Positions 32,280 to 43,617 of a stretch of 64,000 bases of DNA are shown here, piece after piece. Each line of letters opens with the position of its first letter. Positions within the stretch are counted from its first letter, which is position 1. This DNA comes from Topomyia yanbarensis. Lineage: Eukaryota; Arthropoda; Insecta; Diptera; Culicidae. The notes below the pieces were generated by a model. That model was not told the DNA's origin, did no database searches, and was given only the letters and a program-made list of their open reading frames with translations. The DNA is taken from positions 349,988,413 through 350,052,412 of the forward strand of contig NC_080672.1 of assembly GCF_030247195.1 (NCBI RefSeq). Reading direction: 5' to 3'. The translations under genes and the position numbers were made by a program.

Positions 32280-32450
32280 ATGACCCGTACCAAATAGACA
32301 GTCCGCAAGTCCACCGGAAGGAAAGCTCCCCGCAAGCAATTAGCAACAAAGACCGTCCACAAAATTGCCACAGCAACTAGTAGCGTTAAGAAGCCCAATC
32401 ACTACCTACCAGGAACTGTCACCCTGTGAGAAATTCGCCGCTATTGGAAG
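32280..32450 (+). pseudogene. Histone H3 pseudogene, first 56-57 codons
   Basis: ATG at 32280 is followed by a frame aligned over its whole length with the histone H3 N-terminal tail: [19 protein letters not shown] (residues 6-24), then [14 protein letters not shown] and EIRRYWK. Two in-frame stops stand at Gln5 (TAG) and Arg49 (TGA), and about 15 replacements are present, several fitting CpG decay. Alignment ends exactly after Lys56, where TAAGAATTTTT follows. H3 genes normally lack introns, so a DNA-level or RNA-level copy cannot be told apart. No promoter or other histone gene is nearby. Confidence 0.9.
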
Positions 32451-32513
32451 TAAGAATTTTTAACTGAAATTTTCGTTTTGCATTGCAATATAAAACAACC
32501 CTTCGCCGACACG

Positions 32514-32690
32514 CTCGGTGCAATGACCCTTTCTTAGCAAACGATGCATTCGGCCGACAGGAAACTGGAGACCGACACGAATCGAGCTCAGGAACACAAA
32601 TTGTGTGTTCGTTTTTTTTGGGCTAGCGTCAATCTGGCCCTAGCTTCAGGAATCAGGAATTAGTAGTAATTGACTCAAATGGCACGTTCC
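32514..32690 (-). repeat. Repeat family C, copy 2
   Basis: Matches 34829-34960 (shared GGCCGACAGGAAACTGGAGA and GAATCGAGC.CAGGAA, then GCTAGCGT.AATC.GGCCCTAGCTT). It lies 63 bases after the histone fragment. Confidence 0.65.
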
Positions 32691-33649
32691 CCATGTTGAT
32701 CAGAGATTTGTACCGTGCCATGATATGACTTTTCGTCATTTCTCTGAAGGGAAAGATTGGGGAAATGGTAAGGTTAGGGATTAGGAAAATAACGACTCAA
32801 AGAACATAGATACACGGAAGTATTAATCACTCCATAGGGAATAAATACACTTCTCGATGATCGGATATATCAACACCACCAAGGGAGATTGAGATAACAG
32901 AACGACAGGATCCCGAAAGAGATGGAAGCCATAGTTCAGGTTTTAGATCTTTTTCACTAGAGATTCTTGAGAGCGGCCGTCGATGCTGCAAAAATACTGC
33001 TGTATTTTCTCTGTGATCGACTTGGTTCTCAGAACTTTCCAGCAATCTGCCAGCGAACCAGTATTATGGAAATCTCCCCTCATCAAAACATCAGTACTCT
33101 TCAAACATTCCTTGGGCTTCAACGGAATGTGAATGTACCTTGTTATGGTGAAGGCTATATGGCTAGACAAGAAACGGAAGTCCCCTGCCTTCGCACTTAT
33201 CTCCTCCAATTTCTGTTTCAGCCAGGTACAGCTTTTATCTGGAGAGAATCAAACAATACCATACCTCAAGCTAAACCCACTGAAATTGAAAATAAATGAG
33301 TTTGGAGGGATTGAGTAGTGACAACCGTGAAGTTCTTTTAACAGAATAGTGATTTTTCTCCAACCATGCTTGCACTCAATAAGTATTGAGACTTGAAGAC
33401 TGAGCCGAAACATTGTTGAAGAGAGCACCTCTGCGATTGTGCTTCTTTTCTTTGATTTTGATCATTTTTTCGCATTTTTAGGAAATATAAGTAGCACGTT
33501 TCTCACAACTACCAGTATTCACATCTGATGCTGTGGGAAGCGACTTAATTTTCGATTCCATGAAAATCCTAAAAGAATCAACGGTTTAATAAAAATATAT
33601 AGAAATTCACAATCTAGCAAAGTCCAATTTTTTATTTCAAAATTGTATT
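32691..33649. other. Unassigned interval
   Basis: Open frames at 32943-33209 (minus) and 32967-33299 (plus) overlap each other and show no known domain. Decayed retroelement sequence continuing from the adjacent endonuclease fragment is possible but not visible. Confidence 0.35.
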
Positions 33650-34290
33650 ATCACACAGTAGAACCGCAAGAGGTTGCTACGTCTAGACTTTTAAATGATC
33701 AAAGACGGTGTACTTAGGATCATATAACGATGATTCGAGCACGTTGGGTACAAGCCAGTTTGCCAACTCATGCGCAGTACCGTTAGAGCAGAGAGTTACG
33801 TCTAACAACTCTTCTCTGCCAGATCGTGCAAATATTGGGTACATTAAGTATATGCATATTTGTTCTTACATCAATTCGGGGCCTCTCAAATTGATATCTG
33901 AGCTGCCCCAAATTATGTGGTGGGTATTTGCATCACTGCCGATTATGAATGGACACCCATTTCTACGATTCAGTATGATATAACTCTTTTAAAATCATCA
34001 GAAGGTGAAGATTCATGATTCGGAAAATATGCCGAACAGTAGACGTATTTCCTGTTCATGTTATCAACAGTTAAACTGACTGTGACAGCACGAATATCAC
34101 GAGTTGTGAGGTCGGATAGAAGATATGCGCCAATATGCACAAGTTTACACGCACGAGGCATTTCATGTGTATTTGTCATTCCATTTTGTTGTAACCTACG
34201 GAGACGGGGTTAAGTAGCTTTCCAACATAGAAGTTTCCTTCGTAGAAATACAGTTCTTGAACATAGGGAAGCTTCCTGCAAAAGGCGGGA
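33650..34290 (-). pseudogene. Jockey-type ORF2 endonuclease fragment
   Basis: The minus strand reads VQELYFYEGNFYVGKLLNPV, then (after a frame change) YVYCSAYFPNHESSPSDDFK, IIGSDANTHHIIWGSS and a decayed 'R.G.EELLDVTLCS' and 'VFDHLK' end. These are the successive motifs of the AP-type endonuclease at the start of Jockey-group ORF2, including the GSDAN catalytic segment. Frameshifts and stops separate the pieces. No RT follows, so this is a 5' fragment of the element. Confidence 0.7.
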
Positions 34291-34489
34291 TTGATTCATA
34301 AATTGCTGTACGTTTATGCTGAAGATTAATTTGTTCTTCTCTGACCATAGTCGATCAGAACATTGCACATTTCATCACTGGTACTTATTATACAGAAACT
34401 AGAAGATACCAAACACGTTGGCTTGTAATCGCCTATAGCGAACCCCGAAATAGGCATTAGTGACATGACCATCATTTGAATCCCTCGAT

Positions 34490-34745
34490 TTGCAAGGACG
34501 ATCTCGATCTAAGAGTAAGAGCTTCGCTGAACACAGCAAGGATCCGTGGGTGGGCACGACTGGCATATTTTAATCATACCAGTCATTCAGTCCCCGGTAC
34601 GGGAAACACTTCGACTCGAGGACTGTTTTTAGTCGCCTTTTACGACATGGGATCTGGAACCCAGTGGATCAATTCTTGGCTGAGATACTTCAACCCGCCG
34701 CATGCCAAACGGCCTCTAGGCTGGTTTTGTCTGGAGAAGGATGAT
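34490..34745 (-). other. Probable 5' leader of the Jockey-type fragment
   Basis: GC-richer minus-strand sequence containing the perfect inverted motif GTCGTAAAAGGCGAC near 34640, upstream of the endonuclease fragment. Similar 'CATGTCGTAAnAGGCGACT' leaders are known to me from non-LTR elements of animals, but this is memory, not a search. Confidence 0.4.
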
Positions 34746-34809
34746 TTATTTATTTTAATAGACTGTTATCAACCTCCATAGCAGCACATTACATCGCAAA
34801 ACAGCTTTT

Positions 34810-35110
34810 CACCAACAAGCTTGGCGTAGTGACCCTTTTTCAGCCAGCGATGGATTCGGCCGACAGGAAACTGGAGACCGGCACGAATCGAGCCCAGGAA
34901 TACAAATTGTCCTCGCTTTTTTGAGCTAGCGTTAATCCGGCCCTAGCTTAGTCATGTCACTAAGTTAGTTGCGGATTCCGATGAGACGAAGTCAACACTC
35001 ATTCCACATCCCTAATTTAGTCGTAGGTTTTGTGCCCTTCACGCGCAAAGATAGTTTAAAACAATTTTTCCCTTAATGGAAAAATAGTTTTATCCTAAAT
35101 TATACACCAA
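34810..35110 (-). repeat. Repeat family C, copy 3
   Basis: The first part matches 32523-32650 in the same orientation, and the second part is the complement of 3231-3400. It therefore joins the two other partial copies into one longer unit. Motif GATTCCGATGAGACGAAG at about 34974-34991. Confidence 0.65.
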
Positions 35111-35280
35111 GGAAAAATATAGCATAGTTCGTTGACTCAGTTTCAGCTCTACTTTAGGAGTCTGTCACTGAAATGCTCGTTGATTCACATAATAAAAATA
35201 ATTTTGGAAACAATTATTAACGCAAAAAATATAGTTGTTTTTTTCGTGCAGGAAGGCACAATACCTAACTTAATATTAGC

Positions 35281-35594
35281 TTTTAGCGTTTTGGATTCTC
35301 CTCATCGGTAACTTGCTCCATCTTGGTGCCAATTGAATCATAAATCTAAACTAGCACCAATTTTAGCACTAGTTTGACGTTCAATCCTAAATCCAAAAAG
35401 TCATACGTCTTACCTGAAATAAGCAACTGGCATATTCCGAGTGATGTCTCGGAAGACAATCACAGAAGCTCTGGTTTGCTGATGAGAATGCGGAATCCGA
35501 AACAGTTTTTGGGTTTGCGAACCAGTTTAGATTTATCATCGAATTGGCACCAAGATGGTGCTAGTTACTGGTGAGGAGAATCCGAAACGCAAAA
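35281..35594. mobile_element. Foldback MITE, ~75-bp arms
   Basis: 35281-35355 is inverted against 35520-35594 (shared CCATCTTGGTGCCAATT and ATAAATCTAAACT; about 85% by eye). The loop is about 165 bases and non-coding. An A10 run follows the right end. Target duplication not fixed. Confidence 0.75.
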
Positions 35595-36000
35595 AAAAAA
35601 CAATTTTAACAATTATTTGTCAATTTTTGGTGTTGTTCTTTTGAACTTGTCATTCACTTTTTGGAGTTCTCTTCTCTTAACTATTAAATGTAAAAAGCTA
35701 GCAAATTTATTGAAAAGGTTCTATGTGCAAATGAAAGCCTCTTCTCTCGTTGTCTACTGGAAGCCATAGACTCTCTTTCGATAAACATTCCGGCCGAATT
35801 TTGCGACCCTCAAAATCAATAGATATTCCGTTAATCTTCTAGCGCAAAATTTATTTTCGATCCGCGTGTGTTTTGCTGCAGGAATAGAAATAACGGTTCT
35901 TTTCGTAGAAATTGTTGTTGGGGTAGGTTTAGTGTTATCGGTTTCGAGAGACGATCCGTGCACACGTTTAATGCAAACTGCTCAGTAGAATGTAAAAATG
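35595..36000. other. Unassigned interval
   Basis: AT-rich; nothing recognised. Confidence 0.4.
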
Positions 36001-36218
36001 TATTCTGGTTGCAGTTGAAAATCAAAATAGTGAGCTTGCGCCTTTCGGGTTTGCTCCTATTTTCAGCGTACACAACTAAAGCGCAACTTGTGTAGATGAT
36101 GCGCAACTTGATTCTCTAACATGTACACAAGATGCGCATTAGTTGCCCACTCTGTAAATAGGGAAAAAAGCAAAAGGCGCAAGTTCAATATTTCGATTTT
36201 CAACTGCAACCAGAATAT
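36001..36218. mobile_element. Foldback MITE, ~100-bp arms
   Basis: The left arm starts TATTCTGGTTGCAGTTGAAA and the right arm is its complement ending at 36218. Both contain TTGCGCCTTT and CTTGTGTA.ATG. The arms meet almost without a loop near 36100-36112. Confidence 0.8.
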
Positions 36219-36720
36219 AATGTGATGTGAGCAAGTACATTTTAAAAATAATAACAATCTCATTACTCAACTATTTGACATTTTCATTAATCGAAAGAAG
36301 AAATATTCAATGTCTTCTTTGCTAGCCTAAGTATGTTTAAAATTGCTTTTAAACCCAAGCATCAAGATAACTCGTACCTATAAATATCGAAGATACATAT
36401 TATTTCGAAACCAATCGTGTACTATGGAGGGAACAGAACACATGTTTTTTTTTAAATTATGATATTTGAATTATTGAAGTAGTAGAATACTTCTAATAGT
36501 TCAACGTAGGGGCCGTGTACGCAATTTCGAGAAAGAATAACAAGAGCGAACGATTCCGAACGTTTATAACATTTGTTGTGGTCAATAGAATAATTAAATT
36601 TTTGCACGATGTAATCAGTAAAAAGGTTTACTAATTTTATTTTAAATTTCGAAATATGTAGTGTATTATGCAAATCACTGCAAACAGATTGTGGGTATCG
36701 CGAATCAGCTGTCAAAAAGT
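36219..36720. other. Unassigned interval
   Basis: AT-rich; an 87-codon minus frame (36452-36715) has no recognisable motif. Confidence 0.4.
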
Positions 36721-37110
36721 GACCTTAAAGATAGTCTGGAAGACCAAAACGAAATAGTTAATTTGAAAGAGTTGAAACTCGTACCATAGCTTAAGACAAC
36801 GAGGAATGACTACACGGCATATAATTATGTGATTGGAGTGAACGCTGATTCACATGAGGCTCTGCTAAAGTAAGGGCGTGTAAATATCGGATGGAAAAGA
36901 TGCGAAGTTGTTGAGTGTTTTGGAATTTTGCGTTGTTTTAAGTGTTGAGCTTATGTGCATAAAAGTACTGAGTGCAAAAACTCTCATGTGTGCTCTAAAT
37001 GTGCAGGCGATCACTTTTCAGCAGATTCTGCGTTCGAAAAGTTATGTTGTGCTAATTGTACTTAGACTAATAGGGAACGGAATCAAAAATTGAATACTGA
37101 GTATGAGGCC
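36721..37110 (+). pseudogene. Non-LTR ORF1 (gag-like) fragment with zinc knuckles
   Basis: One plus frame reads DLKDSLEDQNEIVNLKELK, then VIGVNADSHEALLK, 'GRVNIGWKRCEVVECFGILR' and knuckle CFKC*AYVHKSTEC, in which the stop replaces one residue but the CX2CX4HX4C spacing is kept. CSKCAGDHFSAD and CCANC follow. This arrangement fits gag proteins of Jockey/CR1-group elements. Three stops make it dead. Endonuclease sequence of the same type follows at 37.5 kb. Confidence 0.65.
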
Positions 37111-37539
37111 TATAACTAAGAGTGAGCCGTTTACAGAATGCTTGTAAATAACCCGTGAAGAATAGCAATTACCGTCTACCTGTACTTTTGTTAGTCAGGG
37201 TAACACCAAGGTCTCATCGAAGCAACATGCTCTCCCCCCTCAAAGAAATTTCCATTTCCAGTCAACCGCCACTCGTCATGCGATCAGATACCCAAGCATT
37301 GATGATACCATGATTGTTTCTCCAGGTAATGCCAAGGATGGTATATGTCCCCCCAAAGCTACACTCGATACTGCTCCCTCGTAAAGAAATTTTCGCTTCC
37401 AGTTAATCGGTGAACAAAACAGCTCCAGTTCCGGTACAGCTGCTCGTCTAGCGATCAGTAACTCAAACCACGATGACATCACGATTGTTTCTGGTACCCG
37501 ACCGTCGGATGATATCTTATCTCAACAGCCAGGAATATA

Positions 37540-37930
37540 CTACTAGAATGTGCCTGTGCACGAAGATTGATTAGCTGTTTGTGGCTACATTGGATGCAGA
37601 TCAGGATATTATTGTGCTGACAGATACGTGGCTGAACGACTATATAAACTCGCTACAGTTATTCGGTCTCAGGTAAACGGTATATCACAACGATCGTGAT
37701 AAAAATACTTGCGGCAAAAGAAGGGGTGGTGGTGTTCTGATTGCTGTTTAAAATCGGTTGTCGTATTAACACAAAATTAGTCGAAAAAATGGCCTTGAAC
37801 AATTCTGGGTAAACATCAGTAGCCGTGGAACAGACATTTGTGTAGGTGTTGCGTATCTCCCACCAGATTTCGTAAATTATGCAAACATTATTCAGAAGCA
37901 TATCAATGCAGCGCTGGATATTGCAAAATC
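37540..37930 (+). pseudogene. Non-LTR ORF2 endonuclease fragment
   Basis: Reads LDADQDIIVLTDTWLND, then 'VYHNDRD...GGGVLIAV' and 'FWVNISSRGTDICVGVAYLP', the early and middle AP-endonuclease motifs (including the E/D-T-W-L segment) of Jockey/CR1-group elements. Several stops are present. No catalytic SDH end or RT was found. The ORF1 fragment is about 430 bases upstream, so both probably belong to one decayed element. Confidence 0.65.
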
Positions 37931-38389
37931 ACTCGTGATGTGCTCGAAATCGGTTGACACTCTCAATGTATGCAAATGCTCAGTTTTATTTTCACGAGCA
38001 GAAGTAGTGTACAGTTGGATTCTAAATTATCGTTCAGAGATTCTCATTATTCTATTTTCAACTGGAATCTCGGTTTTACATAAGTATATCCAAAGTTTAG
38101 GGAGAGTGATGACACCTTATCCTATTTGATTCCCTGGCCATATCTCATAATCTATACAAACAAGTTATCACAATATAAAAAGAAAATGAAATATTTGCTC
38201 GCCTATGATGTTTAAAAAACAAATTTAATGTATTACAAGTTGTATTATATTTTAGAAAATATGTGTATAAATCCATCTCAAAAATCTTTCAAATTTTTTT
38301 TGAACGGTTGTATGAGATCATCGAACTAATTATATAAGAAGATTTTCGAAAACGATTACTTTCTAAGGGCTTTTGTCTAGGAAAATACA
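37931..38389. other. AT-rich interval, nothing recognised
   Basis: No repeat end or domain seen. Confidence 0.4.
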
Positions 38390-38614
38390 ATGTTTCAAAG
38401 ATTTTCTTCCATTTAATTCCACTATGTTTTTATAGTTAGATGCACTTGCACTTCACTATTTAACATATACCGGTATTTCGATTACTACTTGTAATCTTCT
38501 TCAGTGTTTGTATCAGTAGTAATCGAAATACCGGTATCTGTTAAATAGTGAAGTGCAAGTGCATCTAACTATAAAAACATAGTGGAATTAAATGGAAGAA
38601 AATCTTTGAAACAT
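38390..38614. repeat. Near-perfect inverted repeat, 99-bp arms
   Basis: 38390-38488 is the complement of 38516-38614 with a single mismatch seen (ACATATACC against ACAGATACC). The loop is 27 bases. The arms contain ATACCGGTATTTCGATTACT-type sequence and start ATGTTTCAAAG. It would fold into a 99-bp hairpin in DNA or RNA. No frame, TIR motif or target duplication was identified. Confidence 0.9.
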
Positions 38615-39915
38615 TACGTACATTCCACTAAGACCTCCGTTCGCGTATATATATATTAGGAAAATACGATTTTCGAATAAAAAGATTCACAACACATGCC
38701 AAATTTTTTTTACTTTGTTCACCTCATGTTGTATGAGTATCTTTGATCCCTGTAACACTAGGTATTCTTGATCCACATCATTAGCTCTCTCAAACACTTT
38801 CGAATTGCATAGAAATAGTAAAACATTGATTTCATAAAGTATTTGGCATTATTATTTGATTTAAAATGTTTTTTCGGTGAACAAATTATGGTATAAGTTA
38901 TTGAAGCTTGGAAAATTTTGACTTTATAGTGTGGTTTAGAATTTGCGTGCATCTAGAAAGTTTGTTTTATTAATTAATTTGTCAAGATGGGTGATTAGCT
39001 GAACTTTCATGTCTATTAGTCATAGTGTGCTTTGCTTCTTTAGCCATAGTAGGCAGGGGATCAAGTTACCACATGTTTTTGCAAAAACCTCGTTTCGGCA
39101 AAATTTTCAAAACTGTTCATATTATTGACAGGAAATAGTATTCGGATTTACATATTATTCATACCTCTTACAATTCGAATTGACTACAAAATGGCGAATT
39201 TTTCGTTTAAAATTTTTATTTCATTGAAATGTTATGACAAAAAAAACAAAAGTGGGACAAGTGCACCCACTCTCCCCTACTAATCCATACTGCCTGAGTT
39301 CGCTGTATTTTTCCCTTATTCGCTCCATCCTGGAAGCTGTCATCTGGTGTCCGTATACGAGTGTGTGGATTAACAGAATTGAATCAATAGTGACATACGA
39401 GTATTTCTCGTACCTCAAAGTTTAAATAAAAAATATCTGTATGTGAAAACGTTTTCCCAACAAAATTGATGTTCTGAGCTCTAAACATTGTATTGAAAAA
39501 ATCTTATCCACAAAATAAAAAAAAATCATAAAAATGGAATAGTCAAGGTACGAGAAAAATTATTTACGAGCGGTTGAAGAAAAAAAAATGAAGAAGATCA
39601 TGGAAGAGCTATTTTTGGAAAAACAACATTTCGATAAAATCGAGTTTAAAGTTTCAAGTTACAACTGCTTTTGGTAGAAGAGGCGCGCTGAGAAAATATT
39701 ATCAAGGAGTTGTATTTTCAGTTAAAGCAAACAATTTCTTCCGAAAATTCAAAATATAAAAGGTATGTAACCTCTTAAGATACAAGCATCGAATTGCTTG
39801 CAGAACTTTATTACTTCTATTAATATTTTAATCCTATACATGTAATCGTGCAAGCCATACCCATATTCTATTCGTTGCTAAGAAAACGTCTGCAATTCAA
39901 ATTTATATACGACTT
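38615..39915. other. AT-rich interval, nothing recognised
   Basis: Contains overlapping short frames at 39221-39425 with no motif. No repeat ends seen. Confidence 0.4.
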
Positions 39916-39916
39916 A

Positions 39917-39958
39917 TCTATCTATCAATCTATCTACCTGTCTATCTATCTACCTATA
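39917..39958. repeat. (TATC)n microsatellite
   Basis: CTAT/CTAC units directly before the Helitron-like sequence. Confidence 0.75.
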
Positions 39959-40173
39959 TGTGTAAAAGTCAATGTTTGTATGTATGTGATTTATGGACTC
40001 CCAAACGGCTTAACCGGTTGCCGTAAAAATATACGTGGTAGACAATTGTTATGGAGCATGTTGGTGTACTATTGGTTGGCGATTATCTACCCGCCAGATG
40101 GCGCTTCGGAACAAATTTTATTTACTCTTATTTCGTCGAAAGTCGCAGCAACGCGCGACGGGTACTAGCTAGT
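39947..40173 (+). mobile_element. Helitron-like non-autonomous fragment (tentative)
   Basis: The left part TCTACCTATATGTGTAAAAG and the end GCGACGGGTACTAGCTAGT resemble insect Helitron ends (5' TC, GC-rich hairpin region and CTAG at the 3' end). The interior 'GGACTCCCAAACGGCTTAACCGG' type sequence is also usual. It is short, with no Rep/helicase. Based on remembered family appearance only. Confidence 0.4.
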
Positions 40174-42048
40174 ATATTTTTATACGCCTTTTAGCAACGA
40201 ATCATATATGTGTGTGGTTTGCGCCACAATTAATGTATCGACATACCGTAAGGGGCTCTAAACCGTTAGACTGGTTTTGGACCAAGATATTATTTGTTTG
40301 TAATATCGCGCTATTGACAGCGCGACAGAGCTGTTACATCACCATATTTAGAGCTTCAACCAGGCTAGATTATTCATTGTTATGGTGTTTATGCAATTAA
40401 TTTGTTCCATTCCGTACCGCTAGGGCATTTTGAGTACCAAATTCTGTCACGGAATCAATTCCTTCCCCGACAACAACTTCTTTTATGGTTATAAAACAAG
40501 ATTATTAGATGTTAAACTATTAAAATATAGAAAAAAAACTTCATCACTTTTTGTCGGTAGCAGGTAAAACACTACCTACGAATCATCAGTTTAAAAAGTA
40601 TTCTACTTCATTCTGATTGTGTATATGGCATCAGACCATTTTTCTTAAGTTTCTTAGTTCCGGCATGCTGGTAGCTACTATGATTTTATATCAATCTAAA
40701 TATTTGATCCTCAAAATCCTACGCCCCTGGGCTTAGCCCGGTGTGCCCATGCGTAGAGAGATACTGCAAAACTGCACCTAAATGCGTTCTTTTACAAACT
40801 CAATATATTGTGGCGCGCAATGTTAAAACATGTAAGTTTCTATAATCAGCCAGTAAATCACGAGGCGATGTTGTTTAATATTTCTGGTGTGTACAAATGC
40901 ATTGAGAATGTTTCCATTTTGCTTTTCTAATTTTGAAACTGGGTTCAAACCAATCCCGAAAAGCACCAAATGATGGAACACAAGACACATCGACGTCCAT
41001 CGTAGCGTCAAAAGCATTTCCACTGCTCATTCCGAGTCCGAGTCTGGGTGTGTATCCAACATTCCCACGACGAAAGCGATCCTTGTGTGGGCGGTACATT
41101 TATAATTTGGTGCATGGCAACGTGCAATCAAAAATGCTGACACAGATAACAGCAAACCGATTACATGGGAGCCTTAGGTCGAAACATCATTCGTCACTAC
41201 ATCATCTGTAGAAAATTGAAGTCCACTCAAATTAAATCAGTGCTGTCGGTTAGGCTGGACCCAGTTGCCTGAGTTGAAGAAGACGCTCCTTAGCAAGAGG
41301 ATTTCTACTGGATAACGCATTCACTTTGTGTGGGGTGTAAATGTACCCCGTAAACGAAATTGAAGCTGTGAAATTTCCTTTTTCGGAAATTAGTTCCGAA
41401 GGTTCTATGTTGCACGCTTAGTTTGGTTATTCTGTGGCAATGCTCTTCTGTCGATGAAGATGTTTGATTGTTTGGGGAATACGAGCTGCAATTTTGGGAT
41501 ATGCCACACTTGTGAAAATGGAAATATGGCATGTTGCTATCATAACCAAGGGTTGGTCAACTCATTCCTTGCTTTGTAGATTCTTAATTAAGTGTCATGC
41601 CTAATGATTCTGTGTTAATCTTCATTCTTCCTATTTCATATCAGCCTCTTTATAGATCCAGTCCATTTGACACCATTGCATAGTTGGGACCGTGCATATT
41701 ATTGTATGTGTTGACAATGACTCGCCGTATCTTCCTATACAAAGAGTTTTTGTTTTCGACTTGCTGTCAGGTAATATCGACAGTCCCGATCTTCTCTCGG
41801 GCGTTAATTTTTATGCGCCTCTTCGTGTTCTTCGTAACCCCACTCTGTTGTGGATCCCTAGACACCGTACTTCATATGGACAAAATAATCCGCAGATTTA
41901 ACGAAGCTTCTTAAGTGTATGACATTTCCAAGCATAGATATAAATTATCAATAAGAAATATATAGTTTAAAAAAATGTGTCTGTACAGTGTATACCGAAG
42001 ACAAGAAATAAATAAAAATTAAAAAAATCATGAACATTTTACAAAAAT
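40174..42048. other. Unassigned interval
   Basis: No element ends recognised. A minus frame at 40875-41099 (74 codons, Gly/Arg-rich start) is the most protein-like stretch but matches nothing I know. Confidence 0.35.
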
Positions 42049-43126
42049 AAGGTCATTGCGGGAGAGATGCCGCACCGTGGTCGTAAAACTGAAAAATGGT
42101 GAACAAAAGCATTTTTTGGCTCTCATTGATGTTTTTGTGATTAAGTGTCTTCAGCTGAGTTTCATGAAGTTTGATTACACCTATAAATCGGCTAGCACCT
42201 TTTCTTAAGGGGGTACTACCATTTCCAGAAACATTTTTTATTCAATATATTAAAAATATTTTTCTTTCTCAACCTTGTGTAACGGTTAAGTTGAAGTAAC
42301 TTAATTCAGGGTACTATTTATCTATATGCTTGAATGAGCGATATACATATCTATGTGTTGGTAGCAGTTTCTTTAAAAGCAAACAGTGCTGTTTGTCCCA
42401 ATGGATTTATACAACTTAAGTTTGTTTTTGAAAGATTCATTTTGCAAAAGCATCAATTCGTTAAAATTTTCGCTTCTATCTCAATATTGACATCACTACA
42501 AATCAATGCGTTCGCGAAAATTAGTGCCTGAAACTGTAAAGAATAAACCGGAGTAACTAAATAGACCCATAATCCTATATGTCACTGTGTTAGGTCCGTT
42601 AGTTTGTGGATATACCTTATTAAGAACCTATACCTGACGCAAATGATCATTTAATGACATTCAGAGGTGAAAAAAATATATTTTAGCTATGCATCCTCTT
42701 CCATTGAGTGCGGCATCTCACCCGCAATTTTGATGCGGCATCTTTCCAAATTGTAGGGGAGAGATGCCGCACGACGACATTTTCCTCTAAAATTATGGAT
42801 GATCGTGCTCATGATCAGAATGCCTTCTTATAGGTCCCAGCTATTCAACCGATACATGATTTACCAAAAAAATGGAACAATTTAAAAACACGAAATTTTA
42901 ATGCGTTGCTGAAAAATTTTCGGCACTCCGTGATGCAACTGAACGCACAAAATCATCAATAAAATTTTCGTGAGTAATTAAAAAGGATTATTGTACATCT
43001 CTAGAGGTATAATTCTTCGAAAGACGTACTCACAATATCATATTACCGTATAAAAGTGACCCCATATACGAGATATAGAGAGTGCGGCATCTCTCCTGAT
43101 ACTGCATCTCTCCCGAAATTACCCTA
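42049..43126 (-). mobile_element. Repeat family D, copy 2, with inverted ends
   Basis: The left end AAGGTCATTGCGGGAGAGAT and the right end (complement) TAGGGTAATTTCGGGAGAGA form imperfect TIRs with the common core CGGGAGAGATGC. The motif GAGAGATGCCGCAC or its complement occurs at about 42062, 42705, 42757 and 43080. Non-coding; shares 42625-43126 with 20696-21105. Boundary flanks suggest TA but are not certain. Confidence 0.6.
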
Positions 43127-43129
43127 ACA

Positions 43130-43270
43130 CATTTTTTCAGTGCAAATTTTTTTTGTATAGAAGTATTGATTCCCCGTAACTCGTTCTCACATAGTTTTCC
43201 TGTTTAAAATACAGTTTTCAAACAAAATTTTTAAGGTGGTGCACGAAGAAACGTTTACGCCCTTTTGCTT
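43130..43270 (+). repeat. Repeat family E, copy 2
   Basis: Matches 24700-24845 (CCCCGTAACTCGTTCTCA and flanks). Confidence 0.55.
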
Positions 43271-43617
43271 TTGTATTAAAATATTGCAATTATCTGAGAA
43301 ATTCATGGAGATTCATAAACCGAACACAACTGCAAAGTTTCGTTCAAATCGTCGAATCAGCGACGGTCATATTTTGCAGTCGACCGGTTTCTCATGGACT
43401 CTGTCGGCATAGGCGTAGCTCGTTTTAGCATTTCTGCGCAATAGTACCAAGAGCGTTCTTTGAAAGATCGCTTGATTTATAACCGCCCAATTTCTGCAAG
43501 CATCTTCGTCATAATTCTCTCCGTACTGTGCTTCATTGTCACGGAATTTATTCGAATGATCTTAACTTTTTGCATTTAAGGTAGTTAATGATCCGAATAC
43601 AAAAAAAAAACGATCCG

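Noticed and set aside
32943..33209. 88-codon minus-strand frame as a possible gene
   Set aside because: No known motif and it overlaps a plus-strand frame of similar length; left as unassigned.
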